Positions 1 through 11,960 of a stretch of DNA of 64,000 bases are shown piece by piece; position 1 is the first letter of the stretch; each line of letters begins with the position of its first letter. This stretch comes from Trichoplax sp. H2 (Eukaryota; Placozoa; Uniplacotomia; Trichoplacea). The notes below the pieces were generated by a model. It made no database searches. It saw nothing but the letters and a program-made list of their open reading frames with translations, and was not told the origin of the DNA. The stretch spans positions 124,001 through 188,000 of the forward strand of contig NOWV01000127.1 in assembly GCA_003344405.1 (NCBI GenBank). Direction: 5' to 3'. A program made the position numbers and the translations under genes.

Positions 1-2617
1 CTGGAACAGGTAAATCATTGATCCCGTAGCCGACTTTCTTGCAGTAGCAGCATAAATTCTCTAACTTATGTTTCAGAGCTTATATTTAGAAATTAATAAT
101 CGATACAAGTGGAAAGAGAAAGTTCCATTCGATGTAGTCCGCTAATTACTTTTATATTTGTACATAGGTGCAAGCAAGAAGGTTATTGATATTGAAGCTG
201 AAGGACAAGTGGATGGCACCCCTTTGTACGAGTATGATATAGATGATAGTGAAAAACCATGGAGGAAGCCAGGTACGACTTTTGGCTAATAGCACATTTA
301 CGTCTATTTATGAACAGTAAAGATAGTCAGATTCTTGACGTTGTCAATATCTTTTATCCTTATGCACCACATAGTCATCCCTTAGCCTTGCCTCTAGTAC
401 TAACTGAGACTAACTGAACCCTTTATTAGGTGCTGATATTACTGACTACTTTAATTACGGATTTAATGAAGAAGTTTGGAAGCAATATTGCGAGAAGCAA
501 CGCAAATTGAGGGCAGAGATTGCAAATGGATTATATAATCCGCCACCAAAAGTACAAGAAAACTTTTACATATTATTAATAACCGTCGCCATCGTAGTAA
601 TCTTGCTATTGATAATCTGATAGTATTATCTTCCATTAATCCTACTCTTATGAATTAGGGATCATTGCCATCAATACATAAGAGTGAACTTAATACTCAA
701 GCTGCTAAGACTGATGCAGTGAGTGCGACTGGTAAGGATTGACTCTAATTTAGAATCCTACTTTCTTCAGATACTCTGAAGCTGTACAGCTTTTGCATTT
801 ATTGTTGACTTTATACTGGTCTACTTATCATTAGATGCACTATTAAAATGAATTTTTTTATTAATCTAGCAGGAAAGCGACTTCCCAACAAAGCTGGACC
901 GCCTCCAGATAGGAAAACAGAGGGAGCTATCGCTGTTATTGGAGTCGGTAAGTGTATCCGCTATCACAAGTTTATATCTTATACTAACCATCGGCGTTTT
1001 GAATTAGTGTTGGTATCTTTTATCATTGATTGAAAATTTGTCGCAAGCAGTGCAATGATTGAAGTTGCTATTTGTTTTACGTAGCTGACAGCCGACGCAG
1101 ACTGGATGAGTTACCTGCGACATCGGAAATAAACATTCCCCAGAGGTTTTGGAATAATTTAATGCAAAGTTGTAATTAATCGAACTACTGGATATTGGAT
1201 ATTTATAACATCTTACTAATTACCATTTTAGGGACACGAATAAAAATAATTCTAGCCAATCTCGACAATCGCAATCCAACGTAGGTCCTGGTATGGTACA
1301 GGTAAATACTAGTATTCCACCCCCTATGATGAGTGGCCAGCAATTTTCTCAGCCAGCAAATCAAGCCAATTCGGCTAGTGGTCCAATCATGAATAATCAT
1401 CCCAATCCAGCCCCTCCTGTGCAGCAGTTTCTCGTTCCTCCACTTAGTCATAACTTACCACCACCCAATATGCAACTTCCGCCACCCATTCCAAATCCAC
1501 CTCCAATGGTTGTACCAGGATTTAATGCTATGCAAGGTGAAGGAATACCTCCGGCTGGCTTTCATAATATGAATATGCCTCCAGTTGGTATGGGTAGAGG
1601 CCGTGGAAGAGGTGGTATGGGTATCCCGGGAATGGGCCTACCCGGTCAAGGTCCAGGTGAATTCCAACCAGGAATGGAAGATAGGTACAATGTCATGTCA
1701 CGAATATAACAAATGTGAACGTAATAGCAGACAATGTTAATCACTACATTCTTTTTTACTATAATGGTGGATGGTAGACCTTTTTTTGCCGGCTCAGGTA
1801 ATGCTGCTAATTACGTAATTATATTTGAATTGTTGATATTCACTGTTGACTATAAAACTTATCCTGATATTTTTTTATGGCAAACATTCTATTTGATATA
1901 GGTCAGGCGACTTCACCTGATATTTGGCCTCCTAATCAAGAATTCCCTCAAGGCTTTAATCCAGAGTCGAGAGGTCATAGCTCTGTTTCCGATAGTGAAA
2001 ATTCTAGTGAAAGCTATGAATATGAACACCCTAGAAGTAGTAAAGAAAAGAGTAGTAAACGGCGTGAACGAGGACGCGATCGAGATCATCGAGATCACAG
2101 AGATCGTGATCGTGACCGGCACCGAGAACGACATCGAGATAGAGAGCATAGAGATCACGATAGAGATAGGAAGCATAGAGAGCGAGACAGAGATAGAAGA
2201 GATCATGATCGAGATAGGAGAGAGGTACAATAATAATTGTACAGTACTTTAGCGTGTTTCCTTAGGCTGAACTAGATACAGTTAATCTCAAATCTTTTCT
2301 TTTGTGGTTAAATCTAGGACCGGCGCAAGAGAGATGATCGAAATACTAAGGAAGATAAGAAAAGGTGCCTAGCACAGTGCTATTTGTAGTTTACTAATCG
2401 CAGTCATTTTATGTTTACTGTAGAACTGGTCATGCTTTGCTGACAAAAAGAGAATCATTGAGGCTGATCATTGAAACATTTATTGATCGTATTGTTTTTT
2501 TGCACTAGGAGACGCCATAGTGCTGGTTCTAGTGATGGAGAAACTCCACGTCGACCCAGCAAACATTCAAAAGATAGAGAGGAAGCGATTGCAGATGAAG
2601 ATGTCAACGCATCATAA
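1..2617 (+). CDS. FIP1L1: FIP1-like pre-mRNA 3'-end processing factor, 3' part of gene
   Basis: Fip1 is a subunit of the cleavage/polyadenylation specificity factor; in the nucleus it binds U-rich RNA and tethers poly(A) polymerase. Coding pieces I can splice with consistent phase: 1-9 (partial), 168-272, 430-551, 659-731, 870-947, 1085-1145, 1232-1656, 1902-2224, 2318-2364, 2509-2617, stop TAA at 2615-2617. The diagnostic Fip1 motif spans exons 168-272 and 430-551: [20 protein letters not shown] followed by a W..YCEKQ stretch. Then come a Pro/Met/Gly-rich region (1293-1656, with an RGRGRGG patch) and an Arg/Asp mixed-charge tail (2040-2224), the order seen in animal FIP1. The 5' end lies before the window. 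Splicing 1656 to 1902 joins phase 1 to phase 1 and removes an in-frame stop at 1707. The gene converges on uS3. Identification is firm; the 1656/1902 junction is inferred. Confidence 0.9.
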
Positions 2618-3014
2618 GAAAGTTATTGTACTGATTCTGGAGATTATCTGTATGATAAAACGTCGATTTTATTCAATCATAAAATGCAAATTTGAAATTT
2701 CCTATTACTTAATATGCTTTTCACTCAGCATGCTTGCCTGTAAATTCGAATTAATGTTAAGATGTATGTATAAAGACATGGCTTAATAATAGGCCGGATA
2801 TCAGGCTTGGTTCCAAATTGTTTAAAGTGTTGATCTTGTCAACGTACTGATTTCGTCGACTTTTGTTGGAGTAATGTGGTGAACATTGAGCTCTAAAATA
2901 TATTGGCCGCAACAATATCAAAGAATAGCTGCTAACACTCAAATTTTAACAAACGCGACAGTATCAACATTGATGAGAATTGGCCCAGTTTCAGGGCCCC
3001 CTTTAAACTGTACT

Positions 3015-3185
3015 AGCGTACCAGCGTACTGTACATGGTCATCTACAATAGGTAACTTCAATGTTACTACGGTGATCGTATCTCGTTACATTAACTAATT
3101 AATTGATTATATCATAATAAATTATGCGACCGTATTTTGTTCAAGAAAACTCTCGCGCGTACAGTATTTTATGATGTAGGGATTT
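3015..3185. repeat. 171-bp direct duplicate flanking a misplaced contig (copy 1)
   Basis: Identical by eye to 3844-4014. The first copy ends at an N-gap and the second begins immediately after the next N-gap, which is the signature of one locus assembled twice around an inserted contig rather than a biological tandem repeat. Confidence 0.85.
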
Positions 3186-3205
3186 NNNNNNNNNNNNNNN
3201 NNNNN

Positions 3206-3823
3206 CTTACAGATAAAGTATCTAGCAATCTGTACAAACTATGGGCATCGCTTTCGCTCGTATTCATAATAGAGCGGTAGGGAATGCACTGATGATCTAC
3301 TAGTAGTACAGTCTATATAAATTTAGTAATTAAGGCAGCGCATGCAGGCATATTCGATCGATACTGGTCAATGGGTTATTTTTGTCGATGATAATTCATC
3401 TTCAACGATGGGATACAATGTCACGCCTTGCATGTCCAGCTAGTCATGTTACTGTAAGAGCGATTCATTATCAGAACTGTCTTCAGTAAGTCCAATTTTG
3501 GCCTATGCAGACGTTCAATTCTCTTCAGGACAAGTTTTCCTTGTCATTCTATCGTATCACTGAAATAGGAGCTATTACTCATTCCTAGTTATCAGGCTAT
3601 TGGTGGGCTTCAATCGTACTCATCCAAGGAAGAGACAAGGATATTTCCAAGCGTAACGTTAGCAATTGTCAGTGATGAGAATGCGCTTTTTTAGAGTACG
3701 GCCCCGATCACTTTTTCAACATATCTAAGCCATGACTATATCAAGTTGGATTGCTCTAGAAGACTAAAAGATTTTTAAAAGTAGGCTAATATTAACGAGT
3801 GGCCTATTATGAAGGCCATCGAC
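3206..3823. repeat. alternative-haplotype copy of 6203-6897
   Basis: Bounded by N-gaps on both sides. It matches 6203-6897 in the same orientation with scattered single-base differences (for example near 3389, 3432, 3438) and lacks about 77 bp found at 6367-6443. The low divergence plus one indel suggests an allelic contig placed in the wrong gap. Confidence 0.8.
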
Positions 3824-4788
3824 NNNNNNNNNNNNNNNNNNNNAGCGTACCAGCGTACTGTACATGGTCATCTACAATAGGTAACTTCAATGTTACTACG
3901 GTGATCGTATCTCGTTACATTAACTAATTAATTGATTATATCATAATAAATTATGCGACCGTATTTTGTTCAAGAAAACTCTCGCGCGTACAGTATTTTA
4001 TGATGTAGGGATTTCGTAATTTCACTATGAATTATACAGTAAATTCGTCCTGCACCTGCATTAAGGTTAAAGATTACCAAATCCGTAATGTTGAACTGTG
4101 TTTTAAGATTTTTGCCCAATTCACTATTGTAAATTGTTAAAAAAAAAGTTTTGTTGTCTGGATATTCAGGAAATTAATTAAGGCAAACGCTACATCCACT
4201 ACTGTATATTACAGCATGCGAAATAACATTATGATACCATTGTACATTCATTTCATTTTGTTGTCGTTATGATCCAAAACAATAAATCTAACAACTAGAA
4301 ATTTTTTAATTAAATTTAAATGACTTTATTGATGTTGAACTTGATGTCAAGGATGACAATATATTACATGATAAATCCTCCAGTATTTCCAACACCTAGC
4401 TGAGAATAATAAGAAATGAATTAGAGTCAGTAGTTTACGCAAGGTAACGTTATGATAATGTTTGATTACAATACAAGCACGATCTCAGAAGTCAACCTTA
4501 AATCGAGCCCGACACAATTAATCAAGTCAATATCGCATTCTTAATCAACAAGTGAAATGCGATTAACCATTTTCACCAGTTAACGAGAAGAATGCGTCGA
4601 TTACTAAATACTGCTATAAATAGCCAAGCTATATTCACAGTATCGTTCGATTATTTTTGATTCGTTATTATACCGCACATATGTAACTAAAGCAAGTAAG
4701 GATATTACAAAATTTTCCCTCATTTCGTAATTCATAGATTTACTTACCGATTGAAATCGGATCTGCGGTAGCTTAAAAAACATCCAGG

Positions 4789-5901
4789 TTAATTATCCTT
4801 GCTAGAGTCATATTGCTCAAAGACTTCACTCTTGGGTTCAGAAATGCTAACATAATCAGGCAATGGTTTCTTAGGTCCACTCTTGCCAGTGGGATCTGTT
4901 GGCAACATGATTTTGACTTTGATACCAAGTACACCTAAAAATTTTTGTCACGGATAGAGAAAAGTTTGAAGTTAGAGAAAGACTACAATTTCTCACACAT
5001 ACGAGGCAAAGTAGTTCTATTCATTTAGCTAAGGCTTTACCTTGTCGAAGATATACGTGGCGAATAGCTGTATCGACATAATCAACACAGGGTTGACCTG
5101 TGTGAATCATTAAACCATCTACAAATTTCATAGACTTTGCACGCTGTCCACGTAATTTACCAGAGACAACGATTTCACAGCCTTTAGCACCACTTTCCAT
5201 GATGAATCTCAATACACCATAGCAAGCCCTAAAGTAATATCATAACGATTAAAGTTACCATCTGACTAATAAAAATGTCGAAAGATAGGATAATACTACT
5301 TCTAGAGTATTCATGTTGCAATAACTAAGGCTTAGCACAGGGGATACAATGCACTAAGCTTAACTCTTCACTAGATTACTCGATAGTAGCGATTGTCATT
5401 TTTTTTACGCTTACCTTCTAACTGCTAAGCCTCCGATCAATTTGTAACGGAGAGATTCACACTGCGCGATAGCACATAAACCACGAGCAGCAACTTTTTC
5501 TGCATAGATCTATGATATCAACGACAAGAAAACACTGCAATTACGATCGTGAAATAACAGCCAGTGTACTGCTGTACAATTTTAGCCGTAACTATAACGA
5601 TAATAGTTTAAGTAATTGGGCGAGCGACTGTCGTTTTTAAGTGATAGATGTACAACATTCAAGACACTTCTTTTACCTCAACACTGTCTTCGGGGAAATT
5701 GAATCGTTTCTGAATCAGAGACATGAGCTCACGGATTCTTCTACCCTTTTCACCAAGTACATTTTGAGTACGAGTGGCAGAGATGATAATTTCAGTTCTA
5801 GTAGGGGTAACGCGAACTTCTACACCGCTATAGCCATCTTCAGCTAATTCACGGCTTAAGAAATTGTTCAGTTCAGCCCTAAAGATTCCATCAGCTACAA
5901 A
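4789..5901 (-). CDS. RPS3: 40S ribosomal protein uS3 (S3), first exon missing
   Basis: Cytosolic small-subunit protein at the mRNA entry channel, with a KH domain. Exons on the minus strand: 5901-5677, 5509-5415, 5228-5041, 4934-4789, stop TAA at 4791-4789. Phases close (0, 2, 1) giving 217 codons. Conserved stretches include FVADGIF at the start of the first visible exon, the KH loop in [13 protein letters not shown] (about 5740-5790), [20 protein letters not shown], and [20 protein letters not shown]. The exon at 5901 starts exactly where other animal uS3 proteins have about ten N-terminal residues on a separate first exon. I could not place that exon upstream: an ATG at 6046 on the minus strand reads Met-Ala but does not continue as the expected basic peptide. 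The C-terminal tail is a little shorter than in vertebrates. Confidence 0.95.
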
Positions 5902-7839
5902 CTAGTACAAAAATCAAAATACCACGGTTAAAGGATGGCATAATTTCAACTTTCTACTGTTACTATTAGCTAGACTACTCGGCCTCTACTGTAACAGGCC
6001 TTAACTTGATCCTGTGCACTTCTACAGTTCGATTTAAAATAGCCATAATTTCATGTTATGTCGCGCGAATAAAGTGGTCGTTTTGATAGATACGAAATCA
6101 TATCCCTATTGCATCGTCACTAAGACCATTGGCTACAGTCATAGGAGTCATTTCATTACTTAAGTAATGAGATTACGTTTAGTAAAGAATTAAGATGAAG
6201 GTCTTACAGATAAAGTATCTAGCAATCTGTACAAACTATGGGCATCGCTTTCGCTCGTATTCATAATAGAGCGGTAGGGAATGCACTGATGATCTACTAG
6301 TAGTACAGTCTATATAAATTTAGTAATTAAGGCAGCGCATGCAGGCATATTCGATCGATACTGGTCGTCATGTTAGTCGCTTTACGTTAACAAGGCAGAT
6401 CAGCACGAAAGTAATCCATTTCATAAAGAATAGCAATCACTGAGTGGGTTATTTTTGTCGATGATAATTAATCTTCAACGATGGGATACAATGTCACGCC
6501 TTCCATGTCTAGCTAGTCATCTTACTGTAAGAGCGGATTCATTATCAGAACTGTCTTCAGTAAGTCCAATTTTGGCCTATGCAGACGTTCAATTCTCTTC
6601 AGGACAAGTTTTCCTTGTCATTCTATCGTATCACTGAAATAGGAGCTATTACTCATTCCTAGTTATCAGGCTATTGGTGGGCTTCAATCGTACTCATCCA
6701 AGGAAGAGACAAGGATATTTCCAAGCGTAACGTTAGCAATTGTCAGTGATGAGAATGCGTTTTTTTAGAGTACGGCCCCGATCACTTTTTCAACGTAACT
6801 AAGCCATGACTATATCAAGTTGGATTGCTCTAGAAGACTAAAAGATTTTTAAAAGTATGCTAGTATTAACGAGTGGCCTATTATGAAGGCCATCGACTAG
6901 CAAGACTATACCGAAATCAATCTTGTCCATCTTTGCTAACCGGACTATGACAAAATCTACTAAGACAGTATCCATCCATGTTGATGGCTATTACTAACGC
7001 ACGAGTAGAATATGGGCAATGGACATTATAATCGGCTGGAAATCCGTGTTTTCTATAGTCATCCATATTCAAACACCTTCGCCATCGGTCCAATATGTAC
7101 GTAAAGACATGATTGAACAATTTTTTGTTCAATTTAATGGCAAAATAATGGAATTTCTGAATTAAAATTGGCCTACCTTTCTTTTCTTACTGATACTCGC
7201 TGCAGCCATATTCGACTTTGTTGCGAAAGATTGAGAAGAGGGCTGGCTAAAGTGCGCCTGCGCTACTTATACCCACTTGACTGTTGCCACTTGCAAGTAC
7301 AGTCACTAGCAACCACGTGGGCCGTCGGCAGTGGCAGCCAGGCTGTACGTGATGTGTTGTCTGTCATACTGTTCACTGTAGTGTACGGACGCTTTGAGTC
7401 CTTTTGCTCTCACTGCTTGTGGTACTCGTGGGTAACGTTGGTACAGTCACTGTAGTTTAGGATGGCACTTTTTTATACCGTAAACACAGTACAGGCACTA
7501 GTCTACAGTCTAGTACACCGAGTCCAGTCATGGACTACTATAGCAGAAAGAAAGGAACACCACCCCTCGGCATTGCTTGATGAATACAAGAGTACACTGA
7601 CTGAGTACAGTATGTATGCAGTGAAGAAGGCATGTTAACATAGGGAAAGGTGATTCTTCAGTAAGAGTGAAAAGAAAAAAATGAACAGAAACTTGACTAG
7701 TAAAGCATACAGTATCCTGTAGTATGCAACGTGGTACTCCATGCTGAAGATCATAAAGGAAAAATTGCAATCAGTAAATGATTTTTCTTTCTTTCTTTGG
7801 CCTCAGTCAAGTGGACAGCAAAGATTATCATCGATGCTG
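5902..7839. other. upstream region of uS3, no gene supported
   Basis: Should hold the uS3 promoter and first exon; neither could be identified. The minus-strand frame 6917-7132 (71 codons, TTG start) and plus-strand frames at 6455-6637 and 7168-7455 show no recognisable domain. 6203-6897 is the fuller copy of the block also present at 3206-3823. From about 7300 the sequence becomes enriched in GTAC/CAGTAC words leading into the satellite. Confidence 0.5.
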
Positions 7840-8880
7840 TCCAGTTAGACCTGACAGTCCAGTACAGTACACAGAGTACAGTACACTGTACAGTACAGTA
7901 CTTCTGTATGGACAGATGGACTACTAGAAATTACTTCCAGTACAGTACAATATAGTACTGTACTGTATAGTGTACAGTACAGTATAAGTGCCCATACGCA
8001 AGTACTGTACAGTGTACACTAATTCTGTAAGGACAGACGGACTACTAGAAATTACTTCCAGTTACAGTACTGAGTACACTAATTCTGTATGGACAGATGG
8101 ACTGCTAGAAATTACTTTAAGTACAGTACTGTACACTAATTACAGTATGTACTGTACTGTACGTATGGATACATGGACTACGGTACTAGAAATTACTTCC
8201 AGTACTGTACACTGTACACTGTACAGTCCAGTAATTCTGTATGGACAGATGGACGAAAAGAAATTACTTCAAGTACAGTACAATATAGTACTGTACTGTA
8301 CAGTATAGTGTACAGTACAGTATAAGTGCCCATACGCAAGTACTGTACAGTGTACACTAATCCTGTAAGGACAGACGGACTACTAGAAATTACTTCCAGT
8401 TACAGTACTGAGTACACTAATTCTGTATGGACAGATGGACTGCTAGAAATTACTTTAAGTACAGTACTGTACACTAATTACAGTATGTACGTATGGATAG
8501 ATGGACTACGGTACTAGAAATTACTTCCAGTACTGTACACTGTACACTGTACAGTCCAGTAATTCTGTATGGACAGATGGACGAAAAGAAATTACTTCAA
8601 GTACAGTACAGTGTACACTAATTACAGTACAGTATAGTATACAATCACTATACTGTACTGTATAGTACTGTACTGTATGTAGCTGAATTTATGCCAAAAT
8701 TTCCAAATTATTCTGTAACATTAGTATAGTATACTGGCTGTACACTATTTACAGTATATATGGACAGATGGACTACTAGAAATTACTTCCAGTACAGTAC
8801 AGTACAGTAATTCTGTATGGACAGATGGACTACTAGAAGTTACTTCCAGTACTGTAGCCTGCCAAGGATGCAGAACGGAC
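7840..8880. repeat. GTAC-rich tandem satellite
   Basis: About 1 kb built from a variable unit of 50-75 bp with a conserved core TGTATGGACAGATGGACTAC then AGAAATTACTTCCAG, separated by runs of overlapping CAGTAC/TGTAC words. At least ten cores are visible, for example near 7906, 8027, 8086, 8164, 8236, 8367, 8425, 8494, 8568, 8757 and 8814. A higher-order unit of about 338 bp repeats nearly perfectly: 7988 onward matches 8326 onward. Many spacers are self-complementary around GTAC. Open frames here (7988-8308, 8326-8517) are by-products of the repeat. Confidence 0.9.
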
Positions 8881-11299
8881 CATTCGGACAGACAGCCGCT
8901 AACATGGTGGAAATAAATTGAATTGAAACAATGCCCCTTACCACTTGCGTTCCATCTTATACTCCAATACAGTGATCAAGCGTTCAAGGAATGATCGAGA
9001 ATTGAATCAGTTTAGAGTCAATACATTTTCCACTCTATTCTACTCTAGCATGCCATGATGCTGTGCAGTGTACAGTATATGTCATACATAGCCAAGACAA
9101 TTCCATTAGTGTACATTTCAGTAATTTCAAATTTCGTTCATCGATTACATACTGTATACAGGATGTTGATTTCCATAAATACCAGAAGGACGGAATATAA
9201 AATAAATAAATGAAAAAGTAAAAAATAAAAGGAAGAAATTCTTCTATACATCAATATCTACTGTATGTTGAGGCTATTGTTGTTTTGGAGACAAGTGAAA
9301 TCACCACAGCACGGTAGTGCTGTATCCTTTCCAGCACAAGTTCTCAATGCCAGTACAGTATTGCCCATTTTCAGGTATTTCGCCTTATGCCATCATCCAG
9401 CTCCCACTTATATCGCATTTCTGTCAATTCAAAGTCGTGCCTTAGTCATTCTCTCTTGTAACTCTTTAACCATTTAAAAAAAAATGGTTTAACTCAAGTG
9501 ATTCTTAGGAAATCACAGACAAGAACTGCAATCAAGAATGCAACTGTCAGATAGGTTGACCAGTTTACATCTTGCGTCATCTCCTACACTTATATTATGA
9601 GCGCTTCTTCAATGAATCATGGATATGGAGACACTCTAATCGCTATCACAAGACACTTTAGGTATCCAACTTTCTACTACTGTATCCAATGATGGATAAC
9701 GGGGATACGCTTCGGTTGGATCCTCAATGCTTTCCATGATTTGATGGAAGCAATTGTATCAACCTCGAATATATATTAAAGCCAAGTTGTCCAGGACCTC
9801 ATTCGATACTAAAACAATATTGCAATTTTCAATTAGCGATCGTCTCGTATATTGCGTTTTTCTCCATTTTACAATATTCAGTATTAACCATAACTGAGAA
9901 TTTATCCATATACGTTATACCCGATATGTAGTAATAGTACTCTACAGCAGTGGAATACCTTCGGTTTCTTCTATCCGTTCGAAACTCAGACACATACGTA
10001 TACAGTATTACAAAAAAAAAAAATAGACCATAAGCTGCTATATCGAACAGAGTAACTGCGGATTATTGATAGATAGATAAATTCTCTCCATGATTATAAA
10101 TGGTCTAAGCAATCTCCAAATTAAATCAATTTCATAATAACACCGGATGAACAGGGAATAATTATTATTAAAGAGAGAATCTTAGCGTCCCGTTGAAAAA
10201 CTACCAAATTAAAAATAGATTAGAATGATAAAGTCTGCAGTACACAGCGTTCAATGTTGTGCTAGTTCTTGATTGTTGAGAAGAAAAATATCCTGACGTA
10301 TTATTATAAATTCTGTCTTCAATGTCTTCTCTGATCAATAACTTTTAATTATAGTAGTCCCTGCTAAAAGTATCCAAATAGAAAGAGTAGGTATGATTTC
10401 TAAATCGAAGTAGGAAAAAAGCAACCGTGGAATTGTCAATAAAACAGTGAGTCAATCAGATGTATAGCACTTTCTATAATCCGTATTTATTGTAAATTAA
10501 AAAAATTGATAAAGTAATAGTGAAAGATAGCGTAATCGATTATGATAAAGGTAAAGTAAAAAAGGAATAAAATAGTCGACAGAACTCAAGGAGATCAATA
10601 CAATCTGAGTCCAGTCATACCGGTACAATATATGTGCTCTAAATATAGTTCAGTTGCAAACGTGTTAAATGAATCAATAGCAATCCATTTTCTAGCATCG
10701 CGTTGACTTGGAAAGGCAATATCATTACCCCACCGGCAGATGAAATTAGACTAGGTAATTATTTCAAGTCGATATAATTGCCATGATCACCTGACAACTT
10801 TGCTATTGATCATTGAAGAATTCATTTTGTTTTGTTCCTATGGTGTTGGCGAATGGAATTAATCAATTCCATGCTCAAAAACAGTATCGTCAAATTGAAT
10901 CATGCCTATTAAAATGAAGAGATAAAAGCTAGAGCATACAGTATTAAGCTAGTAGCAAAAATCAATGCTTTCTATTTGATCAAAGCATTAGATAAGAAAC
11001 AATCGCAATTGATATTCTTTCACGCTCATTCGATCGAACAAAATAAACATCAAAATCTTATCTATTCATTGACTTGTTTCGTTAAGATGATGAATAAACA
11101 AGTCTACATTTAGACATCATTCCAATCGATCAGTTACTTTGTTTCAATCCTTTCTGTCATTTTTTCGCAATCGATCGCCATCGTCGACAGATCGATTCAG
11201 CATTTTCCTTGTAAATAGGCTGTTAACGCTAGGAAATTGTTCACGTAAGGATAAAATTCTGTCTTGCTTCCCTTTCGTATTTTATCGTCAATGATTCTC
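8881..11299. other. non-coding AT-rich stretch
   Basis: No exon with a recognisable domain on either strand. A 70-codon frame at 9265-9477 begins TTG and resembles nothing I know. Short A-runs occur near 9475 and 10010. Confidence 0.5.
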
Positions 11300-11960
11300 C
11301 ACCATCCTTGGTTAATTAATGATCCTTTCTAATCTATTCGCTGATAACGATATATCAAAATCAATTTAATATTGGCAACGTATGTATCTTTAGTATAACT
11401 AATCGAATAAAAACCCATCATTATTGGTATGAGTTAATCAATTTACAACAGGAATACGTGCAGAATTTATAATATCAATAATCGTCTTGTTGACCAGATA
11501 GATTAATATTGTATAGCAAATGATTCTTGACAATAGTTGGTTAATGATTACTTCTATTTTAGTCGTCGATAGCGATAGATCAGAAAGCTATTTTACTTTT
11601 TGCAACGTATGGTTTCTTTAGCATGAATAATCAAATAAGAATAGATCGTTATTATCAAAAGTTAATCAGCTTTGAACTAGAATACGCATAGAAATTAAAA
11701 TAGAGAATATCATCTTGTTTAATAGGTTGATTAATCTTTCATCATAAAATAATTTTCAACAATCCTCATTTATTATTATTTCTTATGTAGTCGCAGATAA
11801 TAATGTATTTATAATTTACTTTATGCTAGCAGCTTAGATATCATCAGAACTAATAATCGAATAAGAATCGCTAATCATTGCCATGAGTTAATCTATCTTA
11901 AACTGTAAAGTGCTAAATAAAATACGTGTAGAATTGAAGATGAACTTCGATATTGGACCA
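11300..11960. repeat. three diverged tandem units of about 230 bp
   Basis: Recurring ordered blocks: a GCAACGTATG-like word, then a TAATCGAATAA word, then ATGAGTTAATC, then an AATACGTG(C/T)AGAA word, then a CTTGTT(T/G)A block. They occur at about 11370-11500, 11600-11730 and 11825-11945. Divergence is high, so the array is old. No coding potential seen. Confidence 0.65.

Larger units (their letters stand above)
2618..4788. other. intergenic between convergent FIP1 and uS3, with two N-gaps
   Basis: No gene supported. Contains two 20-N gaps (3186-3205 and 3824-3843). The piece between them (3206-3823) is a near copy of 6203-6897, and 3015-3185 is repeated exactly after the second gap at 3844-4014. 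A 70-codon open frame at 2886-3098 starts at TTG, has no recognisable domain and runs into the duplicated block, so I do not call it a gene. Confidence 0.7.

Noticed and set aside
1913-2230. Ile/Ser-rich minus-strand frame
   Set aside because: Antisense shadow of the FIP1 Arg/Asp-rich tail.
1995-2252. Second plus-strand frame over the Arg/Asp exon
   Set aside because: Out of frame with the FIP1 splice phases; low-complexity shadow.
2886-3098. 70-codon plus-strand frame
   Set aside because: TTG start, no domain, runs into a block duplicated by assembly.
6917-7132. 71-codon minus-strand frame with several Cys
   Set aside because: TTG start, no recognised domain, no splice partner.
7988-8517. 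Two plus-strand frames with nearly identical starts
   Set aside because: Products of the 338-bp satellite repeat; Tyr/Thr/Val-rich low complexity.
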